NCBI GenBank assembly: GCA_919901555.1
Contig: CAKKPG010000074.1
Span: 1 to 41,727 of the forward strand
Length of the DNA: 41,727 nucleotides
Source: Nitrospiria bacterium
GTDB taxonomy: Bacteria; Nitrospirota; UBA9217
Direction: 5' to 3'
In this document: piece by piece, positions 8,376-16,934 of the stretch
Position numbering within the stretch: position 1 is the stretch's first letter
Layout: each line of letters starts with the position of its first letter
The notes under the pieces: model-generated
Seen by the model: the letters and a program-made list of their open reading frames with translations, nothing else
The model's database searches: none
What the model was told of the DNA's origin: nothing
Made by a program: the position numbers and the translations under genes

Positions 8376-9212
8376 TCACCCGCCGGATTTCACGTACCAC
8401 GGGTATTTCCTTTCCGCGAATTTCCTGAGGAGAAGATCCATGGAAAATCCGAGGAACGTGATCCAGAAAACAAGCGGTATGATGAGGTCCATCGAGAGGT
8501 ACCGTCTCACGAGGAATATCCGGTAACCAAGTCCGTCCGTTGAGGCGATGGCCTCCGATGCGATAAGAAAAAGCCAGGCAGGCCCGAGACTCAGCCTGAC
8601 CGTGTTGATGAGTCGCGGCATAACCTGAGGAAGGATTATCTGGTATGCGGTCTGGGTTCCTGAAGCCCCAAGCGTCAAGGCTTTGATCGTCTGCTCCCGG
8701 GGGAAGCTTTCCACCGTGAGCGTTATGTCCCGCGCTATGAGGAATACCGTACCGAGGAAAATCAGCATTACCTTTCCGACCTCTCCTACCCCGAATACGA
8801 TAAACAGTATCGGCAGAATCGCAAGAGGCGGAATGATGGAAAGAAATTTCACAAAGGAGTTGCCGAGTGCTTTGAAACCGGGGAAAAGCCCGATGTTCAG
8901 CCCCGCCAGCAGGCCGAAGATTGCCGCACTTCCAACCCCGATAACGAGACGGCGCAAACTGGAGAGGGTATCCTGCACCATGAGCTGCTCGCCGTTTGTC
9001 CTGTCGCCCGTCCATGCATATTGTTTTATTGCCTGAACCATCTTGCTTACGGGCGGAAGCAGCTTATCGTCGGGATTGTCCGCAAGGCGCATATGCGAAG
9101 CAAAAAGATATGCGGCAGTCAGAATAATGAAGGGCAGCGCGAGCAGGAACCAGTTTAACCCCATGGTCGGCTCGGCATGAAGCCCGATGAACCTCGGTAT
9201 TCTTCTCGACAT
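8376..9212 (-). CDS. ABC transporter permease, nitrate/sulfonate/taurine type
   Basis: The 278-residue integral membrane protein has several hydrophobic helices. The first is near residues 18-40 and the last is at the C-terminus. An EAA-like loop (A-S-E-A-I-A-S-T-D-G-L-G-Y) near residue 220 is where permeases dock to the ATPase. It should form the channel of the importer with the ATPase encoded 13 bases downstream. The ATG is preceded by AAAGG. The pairing with the substrate-binding gene upstream is conserved in this transporter class. Confidence 0.88.
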   Translation of the reverse strand: MSRRIPRFIGLHAEPTMGLNWFLLALPFIILTAAYLFASHMRLADNPDDKLLPPVSKMVQAIKQYAWTGDRTNGEQLMVQDTLSSLRRLVIGVGSAAIFGLLAGLNIGLFPGFKALGNSFVKFLSIIPPLAILPILFIVFGVGEVGKVMLIFLGTVFLIARDITLTVESFPREQTIKALTLGASGTQTAYQIILPQVMPRLINTVRLSLGPAWLFLIASEAIASTDGLGYRIFLVRRYLSMDLIIPLVFWITFLGFSMDLLLRKFAERKYPWYVKSGG

Positions 9213-9301
9213 CGTTAGACCTTTCTGAGCGGTCGAGCGGCGATGCTCTGCCGGGTGCTCAAAAGCGCGCCTTCGGTTTTTGTATCTTCTTCAAGACTGC
9301 T

Positions 9302-10357
9302 TCAGATTTTTCCTTCAGCAGCCATCCGCATGTACTTGTCCGTAAAGCGCAGCTTTACATTCCGCTTGCTTCCCATGACGGTTGCATCAGGAAATTCGAT
9401 GCCGATAAAGTCCTTCGATGAAGCATTCTGTCCGAAGAGACCGCGCTCGAAGGTGAACGTGCGGACATATTCCATCGTCTTTTTCAGATTTTCGCTCTTT
9501 GCGAAATCGGCCGCATCTTTTGCAGTATAGTACATGGCCGTGGTCTTGAGCTGAGCGACGAAGGACTGTTCCGTGTTGCCCGCGATCTTTGCCATATACG
9601 CGATCGACTCATCCGCGGTTTTGCCCTTCCCGGACATTACCCGCATCGTCTCGTACCATGCGCCAATAAGGGCTTTCTTGAGAGAATCGGGCGCGTTGGT
9701 CCGTACAACCATAAGGTCCAGGATCTCGCCCGGGATCTTCGAGGAATCGAAAATGATCTTGGCGCCCGCCTCCCGGATCGTCATCAGTGGGGGGTTCCAG
9801 GTGACGGCAATAGCCTTCGGGTTAGAGGCGAACAGGCCTGCGATCTCCGCGTCGCTCACATTCACGAGCTTCATCCCGATATCTTTTTCTGTTTTGCCGG
9901 CCTGATCAATGGCCCTGGCCAGAAGATAATGCGACACGGAATACTGCACCAGCATCACTTCTTTTCCGGTAAATTCAGTGACTGACCCTTCGCCCCTGGT
10001 GCCGATGCCGTCATTGCCGTTCGAGTAATCCCCGATGATGAGCGCGGTCGAATCGATGCCGCCGACGGAGGGAATGGTGAGCGCATCCATGTTCGTCATG
10101 ACACAGCCGTCATATTGTCCAGCGGTATACTGGTTGATCGATTCGACATAATCATTGACGAGGGTAAGACTTATGTCGATCCCGTACTTGTTCGCCCATT
10201 TCTTGAGAATACCCGCGTGGTTTGCATATTCCCAGGGCTCCCACCCGGTATAATGGGACCAGGCGATCTTGAACTTTTCTTTTGCAAATGCCTCATTCAT
10301 CGGAATCAACGAGATAGTAAGAACCAGCGCGAGAAGCATTATTGGAAATCTCTTCAT
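9302..10357 (-). CDS. ABC substrate-binding protein, urea-carboxylase-region type
   Basis: This 351-residue periplasmic protein begins with a signal peptide (about residues 1-22, ending N-E-A-F-A). The mature part starts with K-F-K-I-A-W-S-H-Y-T-G-W-E-P-W and contains D-Y-V-E-S-I-N-Q-Y-T-A-G-Q-Y-D-G followed by T-N-M-D-A-L. This is the pattern of the family named for its position near urea carboxylase genes. No urea carboxylase gene is present here, so the ligand cannot be inferred. The ATG at 10357 was chosen because AGGAGG stands eight bases upstream and the signal peptide starts there. It lies between telA and the permease gene. Confidence 0.85.
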   Translation of the reverse strand: MKRFPIMLLALVLTISLIPMNEAFAKEKFKIAWSHYTGWEPWEYANHAGILKKWANKYGIDISLTLVNDYVESINQYTAGQYDGCVMTNMDALTIPSVGGIDSTALIIGDYSNGNDGIGTRGEGSVTEFTGKEVMLVQYSVSHYLLARAIDQAGKTEKDIGMKLVNVSDAEIAGLFASNPKAIAVTWNPPLMTIREAGAKIIFDSSKIPGEILDLMVVRTNAPDSLKKALIGAWYETMRVMSGKGKTADESIAYMAKIAGNTEQSFVAQLKTTAMYYTAKDAADFAKSENLKKTMEYVRTFTFERGLFGQNASSKDFIGIEFPDATVMGSKRNVKLRFTDKYMRMAAEGKI

Positions 10358-10415
10358 GTATTGTTCCTCCTTTTTATAGATCTTTGCCCGATTATCTGAA
10401 GGCATAGGATCGCGA

Positions 10416-11633
10416 TCACATAACCTCGAGCCGGTATGCGGGCCGTGCAGCATTCCCCTTTTCCATTTTTACGATTTCCTTTTCCGATTCCCCGGTCAGA
10501 CGGTCCATGACCAGGATCTGCTCCGCCATCTTTGGAAGCGCAGTGCGGCGGAAGGCGGTAATGTCGTCAAAGGCGGCCTGGATATCGGAAAAGGCCGCTT
10601 TGAGGGCTTCGATGTCGAGCATGGCGCTCGAGGCCTGCTTCTGGATGGCAGCGCCCTGGGTTTTAAGGCGCGCTGCGGTGCCGGATATGATGTCGGAGGT
10701 CGTCTTGGTGACGGACTCGACCCTGTCGAGCACGATCTTCTGGTTCGCAAGCGCCATCGCAACCGCAACCGCAATCTCAAGCGCGCTGATCGTTACGTCA
10801 AGCACCCGGTTGACACCGCGGGTCAGCTCCTTGTTGTTTCTGATGATCAGCTCGGAAGCAAGGACCCCCTGCTGGTTGACCGCGAGCTGCTGCTGCAGGT
10901 CCAGGGCGCGTTGTCGCAGCGGAAAAATGATCTCCTCCTGGATGAATTTTGTCCGTTCCTCGTTCGGCGAAGTCTTCTCGAGCTCGTCCGCGATTTTCTT
11001 GTCGATGAGTATTGCGAGCTTCACCGTCTTCTCGAGCTTGAGCGTGGTCTCGCGCATCCTCTTCTGATCATCGGCCAGCGTGATATTGTCCCTCTTGAGC
11101 TCTTCCCTCCCGATTTCAAGAGCGCGGATGATGGCACCGATGACGGTCTGGGCTGATTCGTACTGAGTGAAATAGCGTTTAACCGGGGTTCCAATGAAGG
11201 GCAGCCTGCCGATATTGCGGCTGATCCAGCCCGGTTCAAAATCGAACTTACCCGGATCGAGTTCCTCTACCTTTATCTTGAGGTTGACCAGATCCTTTGC
11301 CAGCGGACCGCCGTCCTCCCCGGCCTTTGCAAGCTTCTTCACGGGCTCCTTCAAAAGGCGGCTCTCGCCGGCCGCCCTCCGCTGCACTTCCCGTCCCATG
11401 TACTCGACAGCTTCTGACTTATCTTTCCGGGCCGTCAAGTCCTTTGGATCCATTGAAAAAAGCATTTTAACGAACCCCTCGGCCTGCTTTGCCAGTGCTG
11501 GATCCTCCTCGGGCCTGGCCTCGAGCTTTTTTGGTTCTGCCAGCATCAATTCCTTCCCGACTGTGGAAACATCGGCGACCACAAGCGGGACAAAAGCCTT
11601 TTTTTCAGCAACTGCAACTCTGGTCTGTGCCAT
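10416..11633 (-). CDS. telA: TelA/KlaA family protein (toxic anion resistance family)
   Basis: The 405-residue protein is mostly alpha-helical. It contains the family core: R-A-L-D-L-Q-Q-Q-L-A-V-N-Q-Q-G, then R-N-N-K-E-L-T-R-G-V and a V-A-V-A-M-A-L-A-N-Q-K-I-V-L-D segment. TelA proteins were linked to tellurite resistance on plasmids, but their biochemical role is unknown; comparative studies place them in Ter/Tel stress-response neighbourhoods with VWA proteins. Here telA sits between a membrane coiled-coil gene and an ABC importer, with a VWA gene two further upstream. No signal peptide is visible, so it is probably cytoplasmic. AAGGAG lies six bases before the ATG. Confidence 0.87.
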   Translation of the reverse strand: MAQTRVAVAEKKAFVPLVVADVSTVGKELMLAEPKKLEARPEEDPALAKQAEGFVKMLFSMDPKDLTARKDKSEAVEYMGREVQRRAAGESRLLKEPVKKLAKAGEDGGPLAKDLVNLKIKVEELDPGKFDFEPGWISRNIGRLPFIGTPVKRYFTQYESAQTVIGAIIRALEIGREELKRDNITLADDQKRMRETTLKLEKTVKLAILIDKKIADELEKTSPNEERTKFIQEEIIFPLRQRALDLQQQLAVNQQGVLASELIIRNNKELTRGVNRVLDVTISALEIAVAVAMALANQKIVLDRVESVTKTTSDIISGTAARLKTQGAAIQKQASSAMLDIEALKAAFSDIQAAFDDITAFRRTALPKMAEQILVMDRLTGESEKEIVKMEKGNAARPAYRLEVM

Positions 11634-11669
11634 CGATATTCTCCTTTTTCATGTAGTATGACAATCCCG

Positions 11670-12530
11670 CTACATCTTGTTTGAAGCGTACTGATGTGCG
11701 CGCGAGGCAAGCTCTTCAAGTTGTTTTCGCGCTGTTTCCATGTCAACCGTCGCCCGACTCCTGGTGATCGAAACAAGCGATACCGTTGCCTTCTCGATCT
11801 CGGTCATGGCCTGCTCGTTCTCGGTCAGGAGCACGTTGACTTCCTGCAGCTTGTCGTCGCGGAGCTTGCGGCGCTCGTGAAGCGTCTTCCCCTCCTCCTC
11901 ATCGGCCGCGGTAAGCGTTTTGAGCTTTCTCAGCGCCTGCAGCCTGTCTTCGATATAAGAAACATCGATCGTGCTTATGCTTTCCAGAATGATCGACATC
12001 TTGTCGAGGTTGTCGAGCACGGAGAGGTAGACCTGCTCAGCAGACCCGAGGTATCTGCTGAAGGTCATCTCCTGGGGGTTCAGTTTCTTTCCGAGGACAT
12101 CGCGAAAATTGACGATCTTTTCCTGGATATCCTGAAACTGGTTGATCCCCTGTGACACGTAATCCCCGGCGCCTGGAAGCCGTTTCCACGTTTCAAGGTC
12201 CTTAACGAGTCTGAGGGTCACCCGCTGCTTATACTCCTCCATCTCCTGCTGGATGTTTTCGATATATTTCTGTGCAAGCGTATCGCCGCGCATGAAAAAG
12301 TTCACAATCCAGCTGCCGACGCCTATTGCCGTTCCTCCGATGGCCGCTATCACTGACACTGGTGACGTGCCGAGAACCCCAAGTGCAAGCCAACCGAGCA
12401 GGCCTACTCCTGAACAATAAAGGCTGAGCGGGTGCTGAAGGGTTGTTTTCAGGACGGCTTTTGTAATGGCTGTCTTTGAAAAGTCTTCAATGCTCGGAGG
12501 GTTGGAAAGCCCCGCCTTTTTCCTTGTCAC
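11670..12530 (-). CDS. Membrane-anchored coiled-coil protein encoded before telA
   Basis: The 286-residue product has two closely spaced hydrophobic segments (about residues 36-58 and 60-85). A long, charged, predominantly helical region follows to the C-terminus, with heptad-like spacing suggesting coiled coils. The start is a GTG at 12530, with GGGAGG nine bases upstream. I do not recognise the family. Its place directly before telA resembles that of XpaC-type membrane proteins next to TelA in Firmicutes, but the sequence does not clearly match them. It may hold TelA at the inner membrane. It begins 32 bases after the preceding gene's stop. Confidence 0.6.
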   Translation of the reverse strand: MTRKKAGLSNPPSIEDFSKTAITKAVLKTTLQHPLSLYCSGVGLLGWLALGVLGTSPVSVIAAIGGTAIGVGSWIVNFFMRGDTLAQKYIENIQQEMEEYKQRVTLRLVKDLETWKRLPGAGDYVSQGINQFQDIQEKIVNFRDVLGKKLNPQEMTFSRYLGSAEQVYLSVLDNLDKMSIILESISTIDVSYIEDRLQALRKLKTLTAADEEEGKTLHERRKLRDDKLQEVNVLLTENEQAMTEIEKATVSLVSITRSRATVDMETARKQLEELASRAHQYASNKM

Positions 12531-12562
12531 TCGAATCGCCTCCCTTCGGGCAGGTCCCCCGG

Positions 12563-14116
12563 CTACATCGTTTCTGAAACAAGATACATCTCGACACGCG
12601 GCAGCCTGTACTGATAGGCCCGCTCGCTCTCATCCGGCTGCTGTGAGAGAGGGCGATCCGAGCCCATTCCCATCGTACGAAGCCGATTTGCATCAACATG
12701 AAATGTCGCCTCTATATATTTTTTTACCGCATCCGCTCTCTGCTGCGACAGCCTTTTGTTCTCTTTTTTGTCGCCGCGGAGCCCGGTGTGCCCTTTGATC
12801 ACGACCCGGTAGTTCGGATAATGCTTCAGGGCCTCGATTGCGCTGTCGATCTCTTTTTTGTCCTCAACGCCCAAACCCGCTGTCCCGCTTTGGAACGTGA
12901 TCGGACGTATCCTGAGTGTTCCGATTTCCCTCAAGGCGTCCCATTCCGCGTCGCTCAGGTTCCGGAACTTCTTCTCAAGAGATCCGGTTATCGGCTCCGA
13001 AGCCTTTTCGACACCGAACTGGCTGTTCACCATGCCTGCGTGCAGCTCCTGAATGAATTTTGAATTCATGATACGGTACGGGTCTCCGTCGGGAAGCGGG
13101 TTTTTCGAAAAATCGCGACTGTCCTTCAAAATCTGGATAGTCGACTGGATCGCATCGGACAGATCCTCGAGGCTGGTCCCGCCCTGGGTCGGCACACCGA
13201 ACCATTTCCTGGCATTGCTCTCGAGATTGATCCATTGGACCCCTTTGAGCATCGACTCGGCCTGTTCGGACGTGACATTGTAACGGCCCGCCACTTCCTT
13301 TTTCAGCTGCTCGGGATTTTCGGTGTAGTGCTTCAGCACTTTGAAATATTCGGAAAGCAACACCTGCACGATCTCGGGGTGATCCGCGCTGAAATCCCGG
13401 TTGACCAGCAGTATATCAACGATCAGCTTCTCTGTATTTTCCGTGCTGATCAGCTTGTTGTAGCCTTTTGAAACAGCCTTTGTTATATCCGGTTCCCAGA
13501 GCACGGCAACATCGACCGAGTCCGTCAGAAGCTTTTTCAGCGCTTCTCCTGACCCCTTTGTCTCGACCCTGTTCTCCTTTGCGATAAGAAAGGCGGCGTC
13601 GAAATGCGAAGCGATCGACTTTGCAAGATGCTCGCTCGGCGATCCGGGGGTAAATGCGATCCGGACGACGTTCTTTTTCTTGAGATCGTCTATGCTGCGT
13701 ATCGTTCTTGCCGAGACAAGTCCGTCGCCTCCTTTTGACTCGTCGATCACGGCAACGATCACTGCGGGATATTTCTTCTCGCTCCCGTTCAGAATATAGG
13801 AGTCAACGGTCGCAACGGCGAAGAACGACTGCTGTCTTTGAAGCCTCTCCATCCTGCCGAGATAATCTGCGTTGTCGTCATTACATTTGAGTCCGTATCC
13901 CCTAACTTTGAGCCTCCGCTTCATTTCCTGGGAACAGAGCGGATAGTAACCGATCCAGCTGTCCATGTCGATTGTTATCGTCGTCTTTACCTCTCCGGCG
14001 TCGGACGTGCTTTTTTGCTTCCTGTCTTCAAAGAGAGGGGTCAGCACCTTGATGCCGAAGATCGCGGCAGTTCCGAGCGCGATCAGGAGGATGAATCCGA
14101 TGATCTTTTTGTTCAT
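12563..14116 (-). CDS. Substrate-binding protein fused to an OmpA-like domain (second copy)
   Basis: This 517-residue protein has an N-terminal hydrophobic anchor (about 5-28). A type II periplasmic binding fold of the NMT1/SsuA class follows (about 45-340; note D-V-A-V-L-W-E-P-D). An OmpA-like domain ends the protein (about 395-515, with R-L-S-Q-Q-R-A-D-A-V). This architecture is annotated in databases as phosphate ABC transporter substrate-binding/OmpA family. The usual G-H-T-D of the peptidoglycan-binding OmpA motif reads G-H-T-G here, although the conserved Arg is present, so cell-wall binding may be weakened. The uncleaved-looking anchor suggests that it spans the inner membrane and faces the periplasm. 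It lies between the VWA gene and the membrane coiled-coil gene. Confidence 0.82.
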   Translation of the reverse strand: MNKKIIGFILLIALGTAAIFGIKVLTPLFEDRKQKSTSDAGEVKTTITIDMDSWIGYYPLCSQEMKRRLKVRGYGLKCNDDNADYLGRMERLQRQQSFFAVATVDSYILNGSEKKYPAVIVAVIDESKGGDGLVSARTIRSIDDLKKKNVVRIAFTPGSPSEHLAKSIASHFDAAFLIAKENRVETKGSGEALKKLLTDSVDVAVLWEPDITKAVSKGYNKLISTENTEKLIVDILLVNRDFSADHPEIVQVLLSEYFKVLKHYTENPEQLKKEVAGRYNVTSEQAESMLKGVQWINLESNARKWFGVPTQGGTSLEDLSDAIQSTIQILKDSRDFSKNPLPDGDPYRIMNSKFIQELHAGMVNSQFGVEKASEPITGSLEKKFRNLSDAEWDALREIGTLRIRPITFQSGTAGLGVEDKKEIDSAIEALKHYPNYRVVIKGHTGLRGDKKENKRLSQQRADAVKKYIEATFHVDANRLRTMGMGSDRPLSQQPDESERAYQYRLPRVEMYLVSETM

Positions 14117-14189
14117 CTGCGGCTACCTGGGTCCCCTTCAAAAGCTGGCAAGGCCGAAAAGCGATTTGTACTTCGTTTGTTCCGCCGGG

Positions 14190-14900
14190 CTAAAATTTCT
14201 CGGATTCAGCGACCACGGCTTTAAGACCTTTGATAAGCTCCTGAGGGTCTTTCGCAGTCCGGTAACTGGTGCGCCCCGGCTGGTTCAGCGGATGATTCGG
14301 ATCTATGCAAAAACCGATTGTATGAATCATGATCGGCGTGTTATTAAGGATATAGTTTACCGCATCATTCGGCTCCTGGCCGGGGTTCGCCATTCCATCG
14401 GTAACGATGACGAGATGATACTCGCCGTACCCGAGTTGCGCTTTCGCCTGTTTCTCTATTGCCGAGAGGGCCGTTACGACGGCATCATGAAGAGGCGTGC
14501 CATCGCCCGGCTGCACAGCATTGACCTCGGCAATTATCCTGTCACGGTTCTTCGTGCCCAGCGGTGCGATTTCCCGGACACCGTCCTTGTCGAAAACAAG
14601 AAGCCCCAAATTCGCCCGCGCAGGGACAACATCCACGAATTCGACAAACGCCCTCTTCGAGACTGCCGACTTCGTGGACCCCTCGGCGCATTCCCGGTCG
14701 CCCATGCTTCCCGAGCTGTCGAGAATGACGTAATAGTTCTTTGCAAGCAGGTCCTTTGCGACTTCCACCTTCTCGCCTTCCTTGATTTCCGGCGGCCAGG
14801 TGCTTGAAATGATCAACGGCAGCTTTGAGGACTGCTTCGTTTCGCACCCGAACGGAAGAAGGAATGCAAGGAACATCAGCGACAACACGAATCTGTTCAT
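14190..14900 (-). CDS. VWA-domain lipoprotein
   Basis: The 236-residue product has a signal sequence ending L-P-F-G-C, a lipobox-like site with Cys19. A von Willebrand factor A domain follows. Its metal-ion-dependent adhesion site is intact: D61-x-S63-x-S65 in D-S-S-G-S-M-G-D, a Thr in G-D-G-T-P-L-H, and a D-G-M-A-N-P segment. Such domains bind protein partners through a metal ion. A periplasmic, membrane-attached adhesion role among the binding proteins of this operon is likely. GGGAGGGGGGG lies just before the ATG. It follows the first substrate-binding/OmpA gene by 14 bases. VWA proteins are also known partners in Ter/Tel gene neighbourhoods. Confidence 0.85.
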   Translation of the reverse strand: MNRFVLSLMFLAFLLPFGCETKQSSKLPLIISSTWPPEIKEGEKVEVAKDLLAKNYYVILDSSGSMGDRECAEGSTKSAVSKRAFVEFVDVVPARANLGLLVFDKDGVREIAPLGTKNRDRIIAEVNAVQPGDGTPLHDAVVTALSAIEKQAKAQLGYGEYHLVIVTDGMANPGQEPNDAVNYILNNTPIMIHTIGFCIDPNHPLNQPGRTSYRTAKDPQELIKGLKAVVAESEKF

Positions 14901-14914
14901 GTGACCCCCCCTCC

Positions 14915-16615
14915 CTAGAGTGCTTCAAATTGAACGGCTTCGCCTTCCACCTGCAGGATCTTGAAAACCACCCTCATGTTGCTCAGCCACTCTTTTTCAT
15001 TCTTGGGAGCACAGGGGTCGTCGCCGCACATTCCGCCCCTCGGGCTCATGATGCCGTGGCCGAGGACGGCGAACTGGCTCTCGTCAAGGATAATTCCCTT
15101 CGATTTCGCATGGTCGATGATGTTCTGCCGCACCTGGTTCGCCCGTGAGAGGCTCAGGTTCTTGGCGGATTGTTTGATCTGCCTCAGGACCAGTTCCGCG
15201 GTTGCAGCCTTTTTCTTTTTGAGATACTCCAACGGGTCTGAGTGTCCTTCCACGGTTATTACGGCCCCGCCGTACGTCGTGGCGTACTCGATCACTTTCT
15301 GAAATTCATCCTTGTACGCCTCTACAGGGAAAGTGTTCTGGTTCGGCTTGAAATAAATTTCGAAGCTGAAAAGCACGCCTTCCTCGCTCTGCTGCCTTTT
15401 CACGACCGCTTTTGCAACCTTCCCGGTGTCGAACCTGGGCGCTTCTACGTCGCCTGTATCCGCAAGTCCGGGCTTGAATCTTTTGTAATCCCATTTTGCA
15501 TGGTCCAGGCTTCCTCGGCCGCTGATCACACCCAGAGCAATAAGGCCTTTCTGGATATCCGCGGTTGTCCTCTCGAAGTTCCGCGGGTTGTTCTTGTCCC
15601 CAAAAAACTTTACGTTCCCTTTCCATCCCGCGTACCTGCAGTCGGCGTATAACCCCTCTGTATCTGCCACGGCATCCGCGCTGTCAAGAAGGATCTGCGC
15701 GGAGGCCTTTATCGCCTCGGTGTATCCGCTGCCCTTGTTTTTGAAGAGCTTCGCCGTAGCTTCCTCGGCAACCAGGAGGCCATGAACAAGATTTGCCACC
15801 TCTTCTTTATGGCTTGCGAGGTAGTCCGCCCGGACGGCATAGACGTCCGCAATTACATGGTCGGCTGTCTTCGTGGAAAGAAGTATTTTTGCGCCTTTTA
15901 CGGAATTCTCGGCCCCGGTCCCGGTTTTCCCGCCGGAGGTCAGGGCAAGCGCATCCGGCGTAATCACCATAGCGGCATCCACATCCGGTTCACGGAACGC
16001 GGTGACCGGCGTTTCTTCTGTCCCGGTCAGGTCTTTTGTCCACCGGATCTTGATGTCCTTGAACGTAAGACCCGCGCTAACAAGGATGCGATCAAGGTAT
16101 TCGAGATGGGGGCCGTAGGCCTGCAGGCTGATCGTTTTCCCCCTGAGCTGCTCCGGCCTCTTGATATGGCTTTTTACAACAAGTGTGTCGCCGCCGGCCG
16201 AGTATGTATGCTGATAGATTACGACGAGCTTTGTCCTCGGGTCCCTGTTCGCTGCATCAGAAGCCATGTTGATCATGCCGAGCGTGCCGCGCAGGTACGG
16301 CGTTTCGCATGAAAGATACTTTTCCACTTGCCGCGGGAATACATCCTCACGGAACAATTTAAAGTGCAGGCCTTTCTCAGCAAAGATGCTTCCTGCCTTC
16401 GTGTCAACCTGGTCGCCATTGGCATAGATCGTGGCTATGTCGCCGCCCCACGTAATAATCGGCAGATTTACGGTATGCCGGTCTTCACAACCTCGCACCG
16501 GCGATTTCACTATTTCGTTCAGTGCTTTCAGGGCTACCTGCTTTGGGGCCGCGGATACAGTGCAGGCAAGCAGCATCACCGTCAGGAACGAAATTGCGCC
16601 CACAATCCTTTTCAT
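14915..16615 (-). CDS. Substrate-binding protein fused to an OmpA-like domain (first gene of the operon)
   Basis: The 566-residue protein starts with a signal sequence containing L-L-A-C at 15-18 (a possible lipobox) and V-S-A-A at 20-23 (a possible ordinary cleavage site). An NMT1-type periplasmic binding domain spans about 45-370. A C-terminal OmpA-like domain spans about 425-560, with V-E-G-H-S-D and L-S-L-S-R-A-N. Here both the Asp and the Arg used by OmpA proteins to bind diaminopimelate are kept, so the protein should hold the peptidoglycan. Four Cys near the C-terminal half and within the OmpA domain (C-G-D-D-P-C) may form disulfides. AGGAGG stands six bases before the ATG. It opens an eight-gene operon reaching 7439. 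Confidence 0.85.
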   Translation of the reverse strand: MKRIVGAISFLTVMLLACTVSAAPKQVALKALNEIVKSPVRGCEDRHTVNLPIITWGGDIATIYANGDQVDTKAGSIFAEKGLHFKLFREDVFPRQVEKYLSCETPYLRGTLGMINMASDAANRDPRTKLVVIYQHTYSAGGDTLVVKSHIKRPEQLRGKTISLQAYGPHLEYLDRILVSAGLTFKDIKIRWTKDLTGTEETPVTAFREPDVDAAMVITPDALALTSGGKTGTGAENSVKGAKILLSTKTADHVIADVYAVRADYLASHKEEVANLVHGLLVAEEATAKLFKNKGSGYTEAIKASAQILLDSADAVADTEGLYADCRYAGWKGNVKFFGDKNNPRNFERTTADIQKGLIALGVISGRGSLDHAKWDYKRFKPGLADTGDVEAPRFDTGKVAKAVVKRQQSEEGVLFSFEIYFKPNQNTFPVEAYKDEFQKVIEYATTYGGAVITVEGHSDPLEYLKKKKAATAELVLRQIKQSAKNLSLSRANQVRQNIIDHAKSKGIILDESQFAVLGHGIMSPRGGMCGDDPCAPKNEKEWLSNMRVVFKILQVEGEAVQFEAL

Positions 16616-16934
16616 TGCTTCCTCCTCATTTTATGATGGTATTGCCAAAAAGTTCATTGAAAAACGCCAAGGAAGGGTCGGAGAACTTTAAATAATCAAA
16701 AGCAGCTGTGCCTCCCTTCCCACTACTATTCTCAACTGGGATATTGATAGCAAAAACAGCGCAAGTACGCATAATTTTATGACACGTGAACGTATTTCAA
16801 GCGTCTTCTCGCGTTTCTTATGTTTACTATATATGATTCAGTTCTGGGAAGCAGGGTAAGTGATAGAAACCTTCCCATTGGCATTGAGCGTACTATAAAA
16901 AACGGGAAATGGCAAGGATATACGATGTATTTTT
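16616..16934. other. 319-bp intergenic region upstream of the TelA/ABC operon
   Basis: No gene is visible between guaA and the first operon gene. Near 16774-16800 on the minus strand TTGAAA and TAAAAT stand 15 bases apart, a possible but tightly spaced promoter with a CACGTG palindrome between the boxes. No hairpin followed by a T-run was seen for guaA. Confidence 0.4.
16774..16800 (-). promoter_or_regulatory. Weak candidate promoter for the TelA/ABC operon
   Basis: TTGAAA (16800-16795) and TAAAAT (16779-16774) each match five of six consensus bases, but the 15-base spacer is short. The leader would be about 150 bases. Confidence 0.3.

Noticed and set aside
9302-10357. Urea as the ligand of the importer
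   Set aside because: The binding protein resembles the urea-carboxylase-region family, but no urea carboxylase or urease gene is in the window, so the ligand is left open.
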